Part shown: piece by piece, positions 8,755 through 18,409 of the stretch
Numbering within the stretch: position 1 is the stretch's first letter
Layout of the letters: each line of letters starts with the position of its first letter
Origin: Rikenellaceae bacterium
GTDB lineage: Bacteria > Bacteroidota > Bacteroidia > Bacteroidales > Rikenellaceae
Direction of reading: 5' to 3'
NCBI GenBank assembly: GCA_015059955.1
Contig: SUZK01000004.1
Span: 1-64,000, forward strand
DNA: 64,000 bases
The notes under the pieces: generated by a model
The model's database searches: none
Seen by the model: the letters and a program-made list of their open reading frames with translations, nothing else
Told to the model about the DNA's origin: nothing
Translations under genes and position numbers: made by a program

Positions 8755-11202
8755 CTATCTGCTTCCAAATGCCACGCGCAGCTTAACGTAGAACGCGCGG
8801 CCAGCCTTCTGAAGGCTAAAGTTATCGTACAGCGCCTCGTTCGTAAGGTTGCGACACTCGGCCGTTATGGTGTATCGACCATCCTTGATGGCATAGCCTA
8901 TGGATATGTTGTGCGAGAACTGCGAGGGCACCATATAGTCGTTCTTATTCGTGCCTATGCGTGCCGAGTAGTAGTAGAAGCCCATAAGATAGCTATTGTC
9001 GTAGCTTATCGTGAGGGTATTACCACGCCATATGCAGTCGCGCCACGTGAACGTTATGTCGCTATCGGCAAAGAGGTATGGCGTGTTGGGCATACGGTCC
9101 TTATATCCAAGGTTAGGCATCGACGTGGTGCCGAGCGCTATGGGCATATTGTCGCGAACATCCATATAGGTGATATTACCGCCTATGGAGAGCCAGTTCG
9201 AGAAGGTGTAGCGCGCTGTGAAGTTACCACCGAGGGTCTTCACACGGCCATAGTTTATATATGTTGCCGCCGCCTTACCACCGCTCATATCGACGATGTT
9301 TCGCTGAATGTAGTCATCCGTGTTGCGCCACACAAAGCCACCCTCGAGGTATAGCCCATGCTCATCGGCATCGCCATAGCTACCTGTATAGCTGAGGCTT
9401 ATGTTTAGGTTGTCGCTATGTTCGGGTCGTATTCCGATGTCGCCCATCTCAAGGTCCTCATCACCGAACATCTCCTCGATTGTGGGTAGGCGGTATGCCT
9501 TCTCGTACGACACCTTCGCCTGAAGGTAGGTGGTTGGGAAGTATGTCGCCGCCACGCCATAGCCGAGGGCGCTGTTGCGTCGCTGTGTCTCGACAAACGA
9601 CGAGTTGTTGGCATCCGTAGCGATAGGGCCTCGCACGCTTAGAGCATAGTATTTTGCAAAGAGCGATATGCTCAATCGCTCGATAGGTGTCAGGCGATAC
9701 TGAATGCCACTGATGTTCTTATGTGTGCGTTTCTTGATGGCATCCTCCTCGGGCTGTGAGGCCAAGAGCGAGGTGTTTGATCGCCTGAAGGCGTTGAATA
9801 CGTGGTTGAACGTTATGGCGTGCTTATCGCCTATGCGGTACGACAGTGTGGCGGTAGCATTCCAGTTGTCGTTGAGCGAGCGTGTATGCTGGTACGACTG
9901 CTCGCCAGGCGAGTTTAGGCGCTTCATCTCACCACGCCAGTTGTACTTGTACTGCGAGGTGTCGACATTGAAGGTCGTATTTCTATTGTAGTTTGCCGTG
10001 ACAACAAGGTCGAGACCCCTTGTGAAGAGGTTGCGCTTGCGGTACTCCACCGAGGGCATCAGCGAGTTACCACGACGGAACTTCGCACCATAGACAATAT
10101 CTTGACGCACACCCGTCTGTATCTGCTTGTGCATCTGCGAGTATGTCATGCCAAATACCAAGCGGTCGGCCCACCTCTTGCCCACAACACCTATCTTGCC
10201 GACGATGGCCTCGTTGTGGTAGGTGTCGTTGAAGCGACGCACACGGTGCTTCGTGCTCTTATCTATACGGCCTGTGGCGAAGTCCTCGACGGGCGCCATC
10301 ACATGGTAGTCGTTATCCGAGTAGTTCTGAAATGCGTTCACCTCCCACATAAAGCCATTGTCGAGGGTCTGACCCGCATTGACCGACGAGCGGTGCGTAT
10401 TGAACGAGCCGTAGGAGTACGAGGCATCGACAAACCATTTGCGGCGGCGCTTCGATGTCACAATGTTGACAACACCGCCAAGAGCGTCAGCACCAAAGCC
10501 CACGGGCACCACGCCACGGTATACCTCGATACGCTCGGCATAGCCCGCTGGTATGTTATTAAGCGAGAATGAGCTACCCACACCCTCCTGAGGCACGCCA
10601 TCGATAAATATCTTGACATGCTTGCCTGTAAAGCCGTCGAGCGTTATCGACATGTCGGAGCCTACGCCACCCGACTCACGGAGCTTGAGGCCTGGGGCCT
10701 TTGCCAGAGCGTCGCTGAGCGACTTAGCACCATTTGCAAGCTCCTTGGTGTCGATGGCTACGGCATTGAACGGCGAGCGCTTTACAACGCCCACACCCGA
10801 TGCCGCCACCTCAACACGATCGATGGTCGTTGCCGACTCACTAAGCATGTAGTCTATGGTGTGGCTGCCACCGCTAAGCTCCATTGTGCGACTCTGGCTA
10901 TCGTAGCCGAGCGACGATGCGACGATTGTCGACGCGCCAGCCTCTATCGTGAGTTTGTAGCGACCCTCGGCATCTGTTGTTGTGCCATTCGAGCTGCCAT
11001 CGACATATACCGTAGCATATGGTATGGGCTTGCCCGCCTCATCGACAACGACGCCACGCACCTCGGCACTCTGCGCTGTGTGCGCACCATGCTTTGTAGG
11101 ATGGTGGGCGACCACTGCTGCCGAGGCAACCGTCGCGCCATAGATAATGGCCGACGTTATATATATAAGGTATAGCGATAGCTTAACAATCATCTTGCGC
11201 AT
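8755..11202 (-). CDS. TonB-dependent outer-membrane receptor (XusA-like)
   Basis: About 815 residues from ATG 11202. A signal peptide (MRKMIVKLSLYLIYITSAII, cleaved near VASA) is followed by a CarboxypepD_reg-like domain (VRGVVVDEAGKPIPYATVYV), a plug domain (SDALAKAPGLKLRES, then GGVVNIVTSKRR) and a C-terminal barrel ending AFYVKLRVAFGSR. It imports iron chelates across the outer membrane using TonB energy. An upstream ATG at 11241 would precede the promoter's -7 box (11228-11235), so 11202 or 11193 is the start. It is first in the three-gene operon, 24 bp from the DUF4374 gene. Confidence 0.87.
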   Translation of the reverse strand: MRKMIVKLSLYLIYITSAIIYGATVASAAVVAHHPTKHGAHTAQSAEVRGVVVDEAGKPIPYATVYVDGSSNGTTTDAEGRYKLTIEAGASTIVASSLGYDSQSRTMELSGGSHTIDYMLSESATTIDRVEVAASGVGVVKRSPFNAVAIDTKELANGAKSLSDALAKAPGLKLRESGGVGSDMSITLDGFTGKHVKIFIDGVPQEGVGSSFSLNNIPAGYAERIEVYRGVVPVGFGADALGGVVNIVTSKRRRKWFVDASYSYGSFNTHRSSVNAGQTLDNGFMWEVNAFQNYSDNDYHVMAPVEDFATGRIDKSTKHRVRRFNDTYHNEAIVGKIGVVGKRWADRLVFGMTYSQMHKQIQTGVRQDIVYGAKFRRGNSLMPSVEYRKRNLFTRGLDLVVTANYNRNTTFNVDTSQYKYNWRGEMKRLNSPGEQSYQHTRSLNDNWNATATLSYRIGDKHAITFNHVFNAFRRSNTSLLASQPEEDAIKKRTHKNISGIQYRLTPIERLSISLFAKYYALSVRGPIATDANNSSFVETQRRNSALGYGVAATYFPTTYLQAKVSYEKAYRLPTIEEMFGDEDLEMGDIGIRPEHSDNLNISLSYTGSYGDADEHGLYLEGGFVWRNTDDYIQRNIVDMSGGKAAATYINYGRVKTLGGNFTARYTFSNWLSIGGNITYMDVRDNMPIALGTTSMPNLGYKDRMPNTPYLFADSDITFTWRDCIWRGNTLTISYDNSYLMGFYYYSARIGTNKNDYMVPSQFSHNISIGYAIKDGRYTITAECRNLTNEALYDNFSLQKAGRAFYVKLRVAFGSR

Positions 11203-11227
11203 AGTTTCTGCTCCATTTATTCGACTG

Positions 11228-11235
11228 CAAAGGTA
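11228..11235 (-). promoter_or_regulatory. Probable promoter of the siderophore operon (-7 element)
   Basis: The minus strand reads TACCTTTG 26 bp upstream of the receptor start. No TTTG lies at the normal -33 distance. That may reflect activator dependence or dominance by the palindromes at 11260-11318. Confidence 0.5.
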
Positions 11236-11259
11236 GAGCATCGCTCAAAGGTGGGCAAT

Positions 11260-11318
11260 CCCCAAAATGTGGGAAATCACCATTGTTGCCCTCCCCAAAT
11301 ATTGGGGCAGTAAACTGC
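11260..11318. promoter_or_regulatory. Palindrome cluster in the divergent regulatory gap
   Basis: Three inverted repeats lie between the divergent receptor and TPR-regulator genes. These are CCCCAAAATGTGGG (11260-11273, imperfect), CCCCAA-ATA-TTGGGG (11293-11307, perfect arms) and GCAGT-AA-ACTGC (11307-11318, perfect arms). The first two share the half-site CCCCAA/TGGGG and are 33 bp apart. They are plausible operators for a dimeric regulator, but none matches a Fur box that I recognise. Confidence 0.45.
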
Positions 11319-11338
11319 TTATGAACCAATTGCGGCTA

Positions 11339-11368
11339 TTGATACTTTACTTATTTTTACTACCTTTG
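11339..11368 (+). promoter_or_regulatory. Promoter of the TPR regulator gene
   Basis: A TTGA (11339-11342), an 18-nt spacer and TACCTTTG (11361-11368) lie 21 bp before the ATG at 11390. An AAGGAG precedes the start. Confidence 0.6.
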
Positions 11369-11389
11369 TGTAAAATAAGGAGAAGTTGT

Positions 11390-13045
11390 ATGAAGCAATA
11401 CGTAATTTCCATACTTTTTGCGCTATGCATGATGGCATGCACACAGCACTCCAAGCATTGGGAGACAATATGTCAGGTTGAATCTTATATTGAGGAGCAA
11501 CCCGATAGCGCACTTGTGGTATTGCAAGGCATTGATGTCAGCGAACTATCTAACGACGAAGAGCGCGCCAAGCACGCCCTGCTGCTCTCAATGGCGTATG
11601 ACATGAACGATATCTCGCAGACCGACGACTCGTTAATAAGCACAGCCAAAGCATATTACGAGCATAGTGACAACGTTAAATACCGGTTCCTATCATACTA
11701 CTACTATGGTCGCGTGCTATGTAATCGGGGCGACTTCCCTCAAGCGATAGTTCTTTTCACCCAAGCCGAAGAACTTATCAACCAATTAGACAACAGCCAA
11801 TTAGCAGGACAACTTTATATGCAGATTGGCGATATATACTGCAACCACTACGACTATGCCAAGTGTTTAGAGGCGTATGAGTTAGCTTACGACTACTTCA
11901 TGAAGGCGAACGACAAATCGCAGGCCGCACACGCATTGATAAACATAGGCAAGTCACATTGGGGCGCTGATAACCATCAAGAGGGTATTGAGTATACTCA
12001 CATGGCGCTCGACAAGGCGATAAGCCTCGATGACGACACCCTTAAACGACAGTGTTATAGTAATCTTGTCATCATGTATGATAAGCTGTGGGATGCCGAT
12101 AAATGTGGTGAATATGTGGACATACTACTCACGCAATACGACATTGAACAGCTTAGCCCCAAATGCTTAGCCTCTATTGCCAGTCACTATGCCCAACTTG
12201 AGGATATAAACAATGCTGGTGAGTTTCTTAATCGAGCAAGAATGTGCTTGTCTAATGAGACAGACGCAATAGACTATTACTTTAAGTCGGCCCATATTAT
12301 GAAGAGTATAAACGAGTATGCTCTTGCCTTACAGAACTTTGAGAGTGGCATTAATATCCAAAGAGTGCATCTACGCGATGCTATGCAGCAGCCAATTGTC
12401 TCAGCCCAAAAGGAGTATTTCAAAGATCAGTCGGCGCAAAAAGCCTACCGCCTTAAGAGAGAAAGAGGGCTATACATAACTATCTCGGTAATTGTAGTAT
12501 TAATAATCATCGCCGTGGCGCTATATATTAGGCATAAGATTGCTACCAAAAATAGCGAGATTAACCGATATATGGAGGCGATGCAGGAGCTCGAGCAGTC
12601 GCTACTAACCAAAGATATGGCGGCCGACAGCATGGCCACAAAGATTAATACACTCTTTGCTTCACAGTTCTCGCTTATCGACAAACTGACGAACACCTAC
12701 TACGAGACACACGGCACTAAGCGCGACAAGGAGGCAATCTACACCCAAGTACGCAACGAGATTGAGAAGCTACAAACCAACAAACGATATATCCAGGAGT
12801 TAGAGGCTATTGTCAACAAACACAAAGAGAGTGTCATGCAGATACTCCGCGAGTCTATGCCCGAATTTAGCGAGATGGACTTCCGACTACTATGCTTCAT
12901 ATATGCAGGATTCTCGGCCAAGGCCATAAGCGTCTTTACGGCAGATAGCATCGGCAATATTTACATGCGAAAATCAAGGCTCAAAGCCCGAATTAGCAAC
13001 TCTAATGCTGAGAAAAAAGAGCTAATACTTAAATACTTGCGATAA
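11390..13045 (+). CDS. Membrane-anchored TPR protein with C-terminal helix-turn-helix-like region
   Basis: About 551 residues. An N-terminal lipobox-like signal (LFALCMMACTQ) is followed by tetratricopeptide-type helical repeats (about 60-340, for example YYYYGRVLCNRGDFPQAIVL). Next comes one membrane helix (TISVIVVLIIIAVALYI, about 365-385), a coiled coil, and an end resembling a LuxR-type HTH (DFRLLCFIYAGFSAKAISVF). The topology (outside TPR sensor, inside DNA-binding tail) fits one-component regulators common in Bacteroidetes. Divergence from the siderophore operon suggests that operon as a target, which is inference. The ATG at 11390 was chosen because upstream starts precede the promoter. 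Confidence 0.6.
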   Translation: MKQYVISILFALCMMACTQHSKHWETICQVESYIEEQPDSALVVLQGIDVSELSNDEERAKHALLLSMAYDMNDISQTDDSLISTAKAYYEHSDNVKYRFLSYYYYGRVLCNRGDFPQAIVLFTQAEELINQLDNSQLAGQLYMQIGDIYCNHYDYAKCLEAYELAYDYFMKANDKSQAAHALINIGKSHWGADNHQEGIEYTHMALDKAISLDDDTLKRQCYSNLVIMYDKLWDADKCGEYVDILLTQYDIEQLSPKCLASIASHYAQLEDINNAGEFLNRARMCLSNETDAIDYYFKSAHIMKSINEYALALQNFESGINIQRVHLRDAMQQPIVSAQKEYFKDQSAQKAYRLKRERGLYITISVIVVLIIIAVALYIRHKIATKNSEINRYMEAMQELEQSLLTKDMAADSMATKINTLFASQFSLIDKLTNTYYETHGTKRDKEAIYTQVRNEIEKLQTNKRYIQELEAIVNKHKESVMQILRESMPEFSEMDFRLLCFIYAGFSAKAISVFTADSIGNIYMRKSRLKARISNSNAEKKELILKYLR

Positions 13046-13132
13046 GTAGCTGATAATCAATACACATAACGCGAAAACAGAATAGAATATTGGCGACACG
13101 TCTGAATATCAACCACTTACAATTGCGCATTA

Positions 13133-13165
13133 TGGGCTGTTAGAAAACCATCATCTAACAGCCCA
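13133..13165 (+). terminator. Terminator after the TPR regulator gene
   Basis: A perfect 11-bp stem (GGGCTGTTAGA/TCTAACAGCCC) lies about 90 bp after the stop codon at 13045, followed by ATATATTTTAC. Confidence 0.7.
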
Positions 13166-13252
13166 TATATTTTACTCATTATCAACATATTACACACTTT
13201 ATTTGTTAGATGATTTTTAGGTCAAATGCTCTCCATCGTCCTCCATTAGTCG

Positions 13253-13260
13253 TACCTTTG
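13253..13260 (+). promoter_or_regulatory. Promoter of the M16 peptidase gene (-7 element)
   Basis: TACCTTTG fits the -7 consensus 29 bp before the ATG at 13290. The -33 element is not clear. Confidence 0.5.
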
Positions 13261-13289
13261 CAGTACGAAACAAACCTAAATTTTGGATT

Positions 13290-16109
13290 ATGAAAAAATT
13301 ACTTTTTTTACTTGTAGCACTAACTGTTAGTGTTTCGAGCATCTTCGCTCAGGAGGCAACAGAACTACCTCTTGATTGCAACGCTCGCATGGGTAAGCTC
13401 GACAACGGCATGAGCTACATCATCCGTCACAACGAGAAGCCTAAAGGACAAGCCAACTTCTACATCTACCACGATGTGGGTGCTATTCAGGAAGCCGACG
13501 ACCAGCAGGGGTTAGCACACTTCCTTGAGCACATGGCATTCAACGGCACGAAGAACCTACCAGGAAAGGCAATCATCGAGAGGCTTGAGGCTGCTGGCTG
13601 CCAGTTTGGTCGCAACCTCAATGCTGCAACATCGTGGGACTACACACAATATACAATCATGGACTGCCCCGTTACCGATGAGACTATCGATTTGGCGCTC
13701 CTAATTCTACACGACTGGTCGCAATTTATCGCCTTGCAACCCAAGGAGATTGACTCGGAGCGTGGCGTAATAATGGAGGAGCTTCGCACTCGTGATGGTG
13801 CATCGTTCCGCGCACAGAACGATATGCTTAAACACCTCTTCAAAGGCTCTCTCTACGAGAGGCGTAACCTTATAGGTTACTTGGACGACCTTAAATCGTT
13901 CGACCACACAGCATTAGAGAGCTTCTATAAGAAGTGGTATCGTCCTGAGTACCAAACAGTAATCATAGTTGGAGATATCGATGTTGACCAGATAGAGACT
14001 AAACTTCGCTCGATAATGGCAGACATTCCCGCATCGCCCGCCGATGCCGCACAAAAGGAGGTCGTAACTGTTCCAACGACCGAGGAGCCCATAATCTCGA
14101 TATTTACGGATGCGGAGCTTACACAGTCGAGCGTCATGATGTTTGCACGCCGTGAGGCTATGCCCAAGTATCTTAAGAACACATATATGGGTTATACCTA
14201 CGACGTTATCAATACCTTTGCCAGCATCATGGCGAACAACCGCTTTAGCGAGATTGCAGAGCAGGCAGATGCCCCATTCTCGAGTGGTGGGATGTCTGAG
14301 GGTGGTATTGGTATATGCCCCACCATGGAGGCCACGATGTTCACAGTAACGGCACACGAGGGTCGCACCGACGAGGCATTTCGTGCCATGTACACCGAGA
14401 TGGAGCGTATACGTCGTCATGGCTTCACAGCCGAGGAGTTTGAGCGTGCAAAGCAGGTGATGCTAAGTTGGGCCGAGCGTCAGTACGCAAACCGCAACGA
14501 CATAACCAACTATGAGTATACGGAGCGCTACTTGGAGCACTGCAAGAGTGGTGCACCCATCATGGATGCAGAGAGTGAGTGGCAGCTATGTCAAATGATT
14601 ATCAACAATCTAACTGTTGAGCAACTAAACGCCTCATACAAGGAGATAGCAACGCCTAACGAAAACCTTGTAATACTCGTACGCTCACCCAAGAGGGAGA
14701 ATATTGCCGTACCCACCACGGAGGAAATACTCTCCATCCGCGCCGAGGTGGAGGCATCAGAGATAGAGCCTTACGAGGACAATGTCGTTATTAGACCACT
14801 CATTGCAGCCAACACAAAGCTACGAGGTTCAAAGGTCAAGACATGTGTAACAAATGAGTCGCTGGGCTACACCGAGTGGACATTGAAAAATGGTATCACG
14901 GTTGTTGTACGCCCCACAACACTCAAGGCTGATGAGGTGCAGATTGCGGCTACAGCGAAGGGCGGTAAGTCGCTACTTACCGACAGGTTGTGCTTCACAG
15001 GAGGCCTACTCCCCTCGGTGATGATGCAGTCGGGCATTGCTGACTTCTCGGCAACCGAGCTCGAGAAGGCACTCACAGGCAAGTACGCCTATACTAACAT
15101 GTCTGTTGACAACTATATGCACAGCGCGTATGCGGGTGGCTCGCCAAAGGATATAGAGACTATTTTGCAGCTCTTGTATCTTAACTTCACTGCGCCACGC
15201 TTCAACCAGACTGACTTGGACAACATCAAAAATATCTACGTTCCCACATTCCGTAATCTGGAGACAGACCCATGGTATGCGATGAGCAAGAGCTATCTAA
15301 ACACCCTCTTCAAAGACAACCCACGACGTCAGGCAGCAACAGCAGCCGACTATGAGGCACTCAACATTGTAGACCTCGAGGCAGTACATAAGTCGCTATT
15401 TGGTTATGCCGATGATTTCCGTTTCGTCATCGTGGGCAACGTCGACCTCGATACACTAAGGCCACTTGTCGAGAGATATATAGGCTCACTGCCAACATCC
15501 AAGAGTGTTAAATATGAGGTTGTAGACGACGGCGTGCGTAGGGCACAGGGCGAGGAGATATGCGACTTTAACGTAAAGATGCAACAACCCAAGGTATCGG
15601 TAAGCCTCAACTATAATGGCACTATCGAGGATAACGCCAAGAACCGCATGGTGCTCAACCTGCTCAGACGTGCTCTTGGCTCACGCTACATGGTATCTAT
15701 CCGCGAGGAGAAGGGTGGCACTTATGGCGTAAGCGTGGGTGGAAATATCGAGAGATATCCTATCGAGAGTTACACCCTAACGGTGGAGTTCGACACCAAC
15801 GAGGCACTCGCTGATGAGCTAATCGAGATTTGTGACGCCGAGTTGCGCAAGATTGCGGAGGAGGGTCCCATAGCAGAGGATATAGCCAAGGCAAAGGAGT
15901 TCTTGCAGAAGAACTACACGAACATTTTTGAGACAAATGACGGATGGATAACGGCAATTAACTATTGGTATGACGAGGGCTACAATTTTAAGGATGAGTA
16001 CCTCGGCATCGTTGAGGGTGTAACAGCCGATGACATTAGAGCAATGGCGGCTAAGATTCTTGAAGATGGCAACCGCACACTGATAATTATGCGTCCCAAA
16101 GCAGAGTAA
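13290..16109 (+). CDS. M16 family zinc metallopeptidase, periplasmic
   Basis: A 939-residue peptidase with a signal peptide (MKKLLFLLVALTVSVSSIFA, then Q21). The inverted zinc motif HFLEH sits at residues 77-81, and the third ligand is probably Glu157 in EIDSERGVIMEE at the expected distance. It has four M16 repeats: an active domain pair (about 30-480) and an inactive pair (about 510-939) with the conserved RGGTYGVSV-like EEKGGTYGVSV. Members of this pitrilysin/insulinase-like group degrade peptides. It is flanked by its own promoter and terminator, so it is probably monocistronic. Confidence 0.9.
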   Translation: MKKLLFLLVALTVSVSSIFAQEATELPLDCNARMGKLDNGMSYIIRHNEKPKGQANFYIYHDVGAIQEADDQQGLAHFLEHMAFNGTKNLPGKAIIERLEAAGCQFGRNLNAATSWDYTQYTIMDCPVTDETIDLALLILHDWSQFIALQPKEIDSERGVIMEELRTRDGASFRAQNDMLKHLFKGSLYERRNLIGYLDDLKSFDHTALESFYKKWYRPEYQTVIIVGDIDVDQIETKLRSIMADIPASPADAAQKEVVTVPTTEEPIISIFTDAELTQSSVMMFARREAMPKYLKNTYMGYTYDVINTFASIMANNRFSEIAEQADAPFSSGGMSEGGIGICPTMEATMFTVTAHEGRTDEAFRAMYTEMERIRRHGFTAEEFERAKQVMLSWAERQYANRNDITNYEYTERYLEHCKSGAPIMDAESEWQLCQMIINNLTVEQLNASYKEIATPNENLVILVRSPKRENIAVPTTEEILSIRAEVEASEIEPYEDNVVIRPLIAANTKLRGSKVKTCVTNESLGYTEWTLKNGITVVVRPTTLKADEVQIAATAKGGKSLLTDRLCFTGGLLPSVMMQSGIADFSATELEKALTGKYAYTNMSVDNYMHSAYAGGSPKDIETILQLLYLNFTAPRFNQTDLDNIKNIYVPTFRNLETDPWYAMSKSYLNTLFKDNPRRQAATAADYEALNIVDLEAVHKSLFGYADDFRFVIVGNVDLDTLRPLVERYIGSLPTSKSVKYEVVDDGVRRAQGEEICDFNVKMQQPKVSVSLNYNGTIEDNAKNRMVLNLLRRALGSRYMVSIREEKGGTYGVSVGGNIERYPIESYTLTVEFDTNEALADELIEICDAELRKIAEEGPIAEDIAKAKEFLQKNYTNIFETNDGWITAINYWYDEGYNFKDEYLGIVEGVTADDIRAMAAKILEDGNRTLIIMRPKAE

Positions 16110-16122
16110 CAGTCCTAATGCA

Positions 16123-16158
16123 CAAGAGGCTACTTGACTTGTCAAGTGGCCTCTTTTC
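16123..16158 (+). terminator. Terminator after the M16 peptidase gene
   Basis: AAGAGGC-TACTTGAC pairs with GTCAAGT-GGCCTCTT to give a long stem with a short loop, followed by TTTCATCTGTTTT. Confidence 0.75.
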
Positions 16159-16211
16159 ATCTGTTTTGGCACTGCATCGAGTAAAACACGCAGCAAATAT
16201 GAGCGTACTAA

Positions 16212-16241
16212 TTGTTTATTGCGCAAAATGTTGTATCTTTG
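16212..16241 (+). promoter_or_regulatory. dapD promoter
   Basis: A TTGT (16212-16215), an 18-nt spacer and TATCTTTG (16234-16241) lie 24 bp before the dapD start. Confidence 0.6.
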
Positions 16242-16265
16242 AACATCGAAAAACGAAAACGTTGT

Positions 16266-17096
16266 ATGAGTATGTTTGAACAGGAGAAGATAGTTATTGA
16301 GCGCGCGTGGGAGAATCGCGAGATGCTTGGCGACGAGAGCGTGCGCGAGGTTATACGTAGCATTGTCGAGGCTGTCGACAAGGGTGTGTTGCGTTGTGCC
16401 GAGCCAATAGATGTGGAGCGCAGCGAGTGGCAGGTTAACGAGTGGGTCAAGAAGGCAATCATCATGTACTTTCCCATACAGCCTATGCGCACCTTCACAG
16501 CAGGCGAGCTCGAGTGGTACGATAAGATGGAGCTTAAGCATGGTTACGAGGAGCTTGGCGTACGCGTTGTGCCCCACGCCATAGCACGCTACGGCGCATA
16601 TATCGCCCCTGGCGCAATCCTTATGCCCTCGTATGTCAACATCGGTGCATACGTCGATAGCGGCACGATGGTCGACACCTGGGCTACGGTGGGTTCATGT
16701 GCACAGATTGGTAAGAACGTACACCTCAGTGGTGGCGTAGGCATCGGTGGCGTGTTGGAGCCTGTACAGGCCGCACCCGTCATCATCGAGGATAACTGCT
16801 TTATCGGCTCACGCTCGATAGTTGTCGAGGGCGCTCACATCTGCCGCGAGGCGGTACTCGGCTCGAATACCGTAATCACTGGCTCAACACATATTATTGA
16901 TGTTACGGGCGACGAGCCTCGCGAGTATAAAGGCTATGTCCCTCCACGTTCGGTAGTCGTTGCAGGCACCTATAACCGTCGCTTCCCTGCTGGCGAGTAT
17001 GGCGTGCAGTGCGCACTTATCATCGGCCACCGCAAGGAGTCTACCGACAAGAAGACATCGCTCAACGATGCCCTGCGCGACTTCGCAATATCATAA
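16266..17096 (+). CDS. dapD: 2,3,4,5-tetrahydropyridine-2,6-dicarboxylate N-succinyltransferase
   Basis: Acyl transfer step of the succinylase route to diaminopimelate and lysine. About 276 residues from ATG 16266. There is an N-terminal helical domain, then a left-handed beta helix of hexapeptide repeats (about 100-240: AYIAPGAILMPSYVNIGAYV, GKNVHLSGGVGIGGVL, DNCFIGSRSIVVEGAHI). The substrate-site run GTMVDTWATVGSCAQIG is typical of DapD. The upstream in-frame codons precede the -7 box (16234-16241) and were rejected as start. The next gene begins 17 bp after the stop. Confidence 0.93.
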   Translation: MSMFEQEKIVIERAWENREMLGDESVREVIRSIVEAVDKGVLRCAEPIDVERSEWQVNEWVKKAIIMYFPIQPMRTFTAGELEWYDKMELKHGYEELGVRVVPHAIARYGAYIAPGAILMPSYVNIGAYVDSGTMVDTWATVGSCAQIGKNVHLSGGVGIGGVLEPVQAAPVIIEDNCFIGSRSIVVEGAHICREAVLGSNTVITGSTHIIDVTGDEPREYKGYVPPRSVVVAGTYNRRFPAGEYGVQCALIIGHRKESTDKKTSLNDALRDFAIS

Positions 17097-17113
17097 TAAT
17101 TAAGACATTAGCG

Positions 17114-18349
17114 ATGAAACATCTCGTTTATATACTAACATGCATCGTGCTGCTCGTCGGCTGTAATGGCCACAAGCATCCCAAGCCCACGCCCAATGCA
17201 AACATTACGATAAAGAGCCCTACGGAGGTGTGGGTTGGATGGGCCGGCAATATAAACTACGAGATAGAGTGCTCGACAAGTGGTGGCAACGAGAGTACCA
17301 CACTATGGGCAGAGAGCAATGTCAGCTGGATTACAAATATTCGTTGCTATGGAAAAAAGGTGATATACGATATTAAGGCTAACAATAGCGACGAGCGGCG
17401 CAGTGGAGTTATCACCCTGCACTACGGTAATAAGGGTGCCGATGTAACTGTCGTGCAGCAGCCTGAGGCCGACATGGAGTTTGAGGCACGCACGCTCAGC
17501 GGCAGCGATTACTACGGTAAGAGCGAGACCAATGACAACCTATACAACTACCATGTCATCCTATCCGAGGATGGTCTATCGGATGATGGGTATCTCTATG
17601 AGGAGTCGGAATACTACTTCTTAGACCTATATAGCGAAAAGTCTACGTCGTACTACAATCGTTGGACACTGCCCTACGGCACGTATAGTACAGATAGCGG
17701 AGATGTAGGCACCACATATAGCTATCGCATTAAGACCGAGTCAAATAACCTATATACGGAGACAGCCATCGCAACGGCAACTATCGAGGTGAGCAGCCAA
17801 GGTATAAACGCGCGCCTAACGCTCGAAACAGGCGAGAGTGTAAACGTGTGGTACTGCGGCACACCTGAGGTAAAGTCTAACAGTGGAGACGCTCTAAGCA
17901 CCTTAGTGGAGGATTATACCTTCAACATTAAGGGGGCAACGCTTATTGGCACATTCGAGGATAGCACCTTTGGCAGCAATCGCAAGGAGTGCAAACTATA
18001 CGTATTTGAGAAGTTAGATATGTCGACAGGTGACTATTCGGGCGATCTCTTCCAGCTGACGCTTATACTTCCCAAGAATGTCGATAGTATCGCCGGCACA
18101 TACCGACGAGGCGTAACCGACTACTCGTTTGTTGCGGGAGGCATACAGAATATAAATGAGGAGGGAATGGAGCCAAGTGACTCATGGTATATGAGCGAGG
18201 ATAATAGCCGTGTAGCTCCAATTAAGAGTGGCGAGATAACAATCAAGGAGGGCGAGGACGGCCTCTACACCATCACGATGGATGTTCGCGACGATGGTAA
18301 CAATAGCATAAAGGGCACGATAGAGACAACCGTATATATCGTTGAGTAG
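17114..18349 (+). CDS. BACON-like lipoprotein
   Basis: About 411 residues from ATG 17114. The lipobox VLLVGCNGH gives Cys at about 16. Residues about 30-125 look like a BACON/Ig-like domain (INYEIECSTSGGNESTTLWA, SGVITLHYGNKGADVTVVQQ), usually a carbohydrate- or surface-associated module. The C-terminal part ends GEITIKEGEDGLYTITMDV. That ending is shared with the lipoproteins at 38265 (GGTITISDNGDGTHRIVVDA) and 61996 (FEYSDNGDGTYSYNARFV), so the three are related. An upstream start at 17009 lies inside dapD and would destroy the signal peptide. Confidence 0.7.
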   Translation: MKHLVYILTCIVLLVGCNGHKHPKPTPNANITIKSPTEVWVGWAGNINYEIECSTSGGNESTTLWAESNVSWITNIRCYGKKVIYDIKANNSDERRSGVITLHYGNKGADVTVVQQPEADMEFEARTLSGSDYYGKSETNDNLYNYHVILSEDGLSDDGYLYEESEYYFLDLYSEKSTSYYNRWTLPYGTYSTDSGDVGTTYSYRIKTESNNLYTETAIATATIEVSSQGINARLTLETGESVNVWYCGTPEVKSNSGDALSTLVEDYTFNIKGATLIGTFEDSTFGSNRKECKLYVFEKLDMSTGDYSGDLFQLTLILPKNVDSIAGTYRRGVTDYSFVAGGIQNINEEGMEPSDSWYMSEDNSRVAPIKSGEITIKEGEDGLYTITMDVRDDGNNSIKGTIETTVYIVE

Positions 18350-18409
18350 CTGACAGAGGATAGCTGTGAGCAGATACAACGCTTATATTTTCAATTAGCA
18401 TTGTGACCA

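Noticed and set aside
8743..9354. Plus-strand 203-residue ORF inside the TonB receptor gene
   Set aside because: It is antisense to a well-supported receptor and contains no recognisable domain.
11390..13045. Hybrid two-component sensor
   Set aside because: There is a TPR sensor and one membrane helix, but no histidine-kinase H box, ATPase or receiver motifs.
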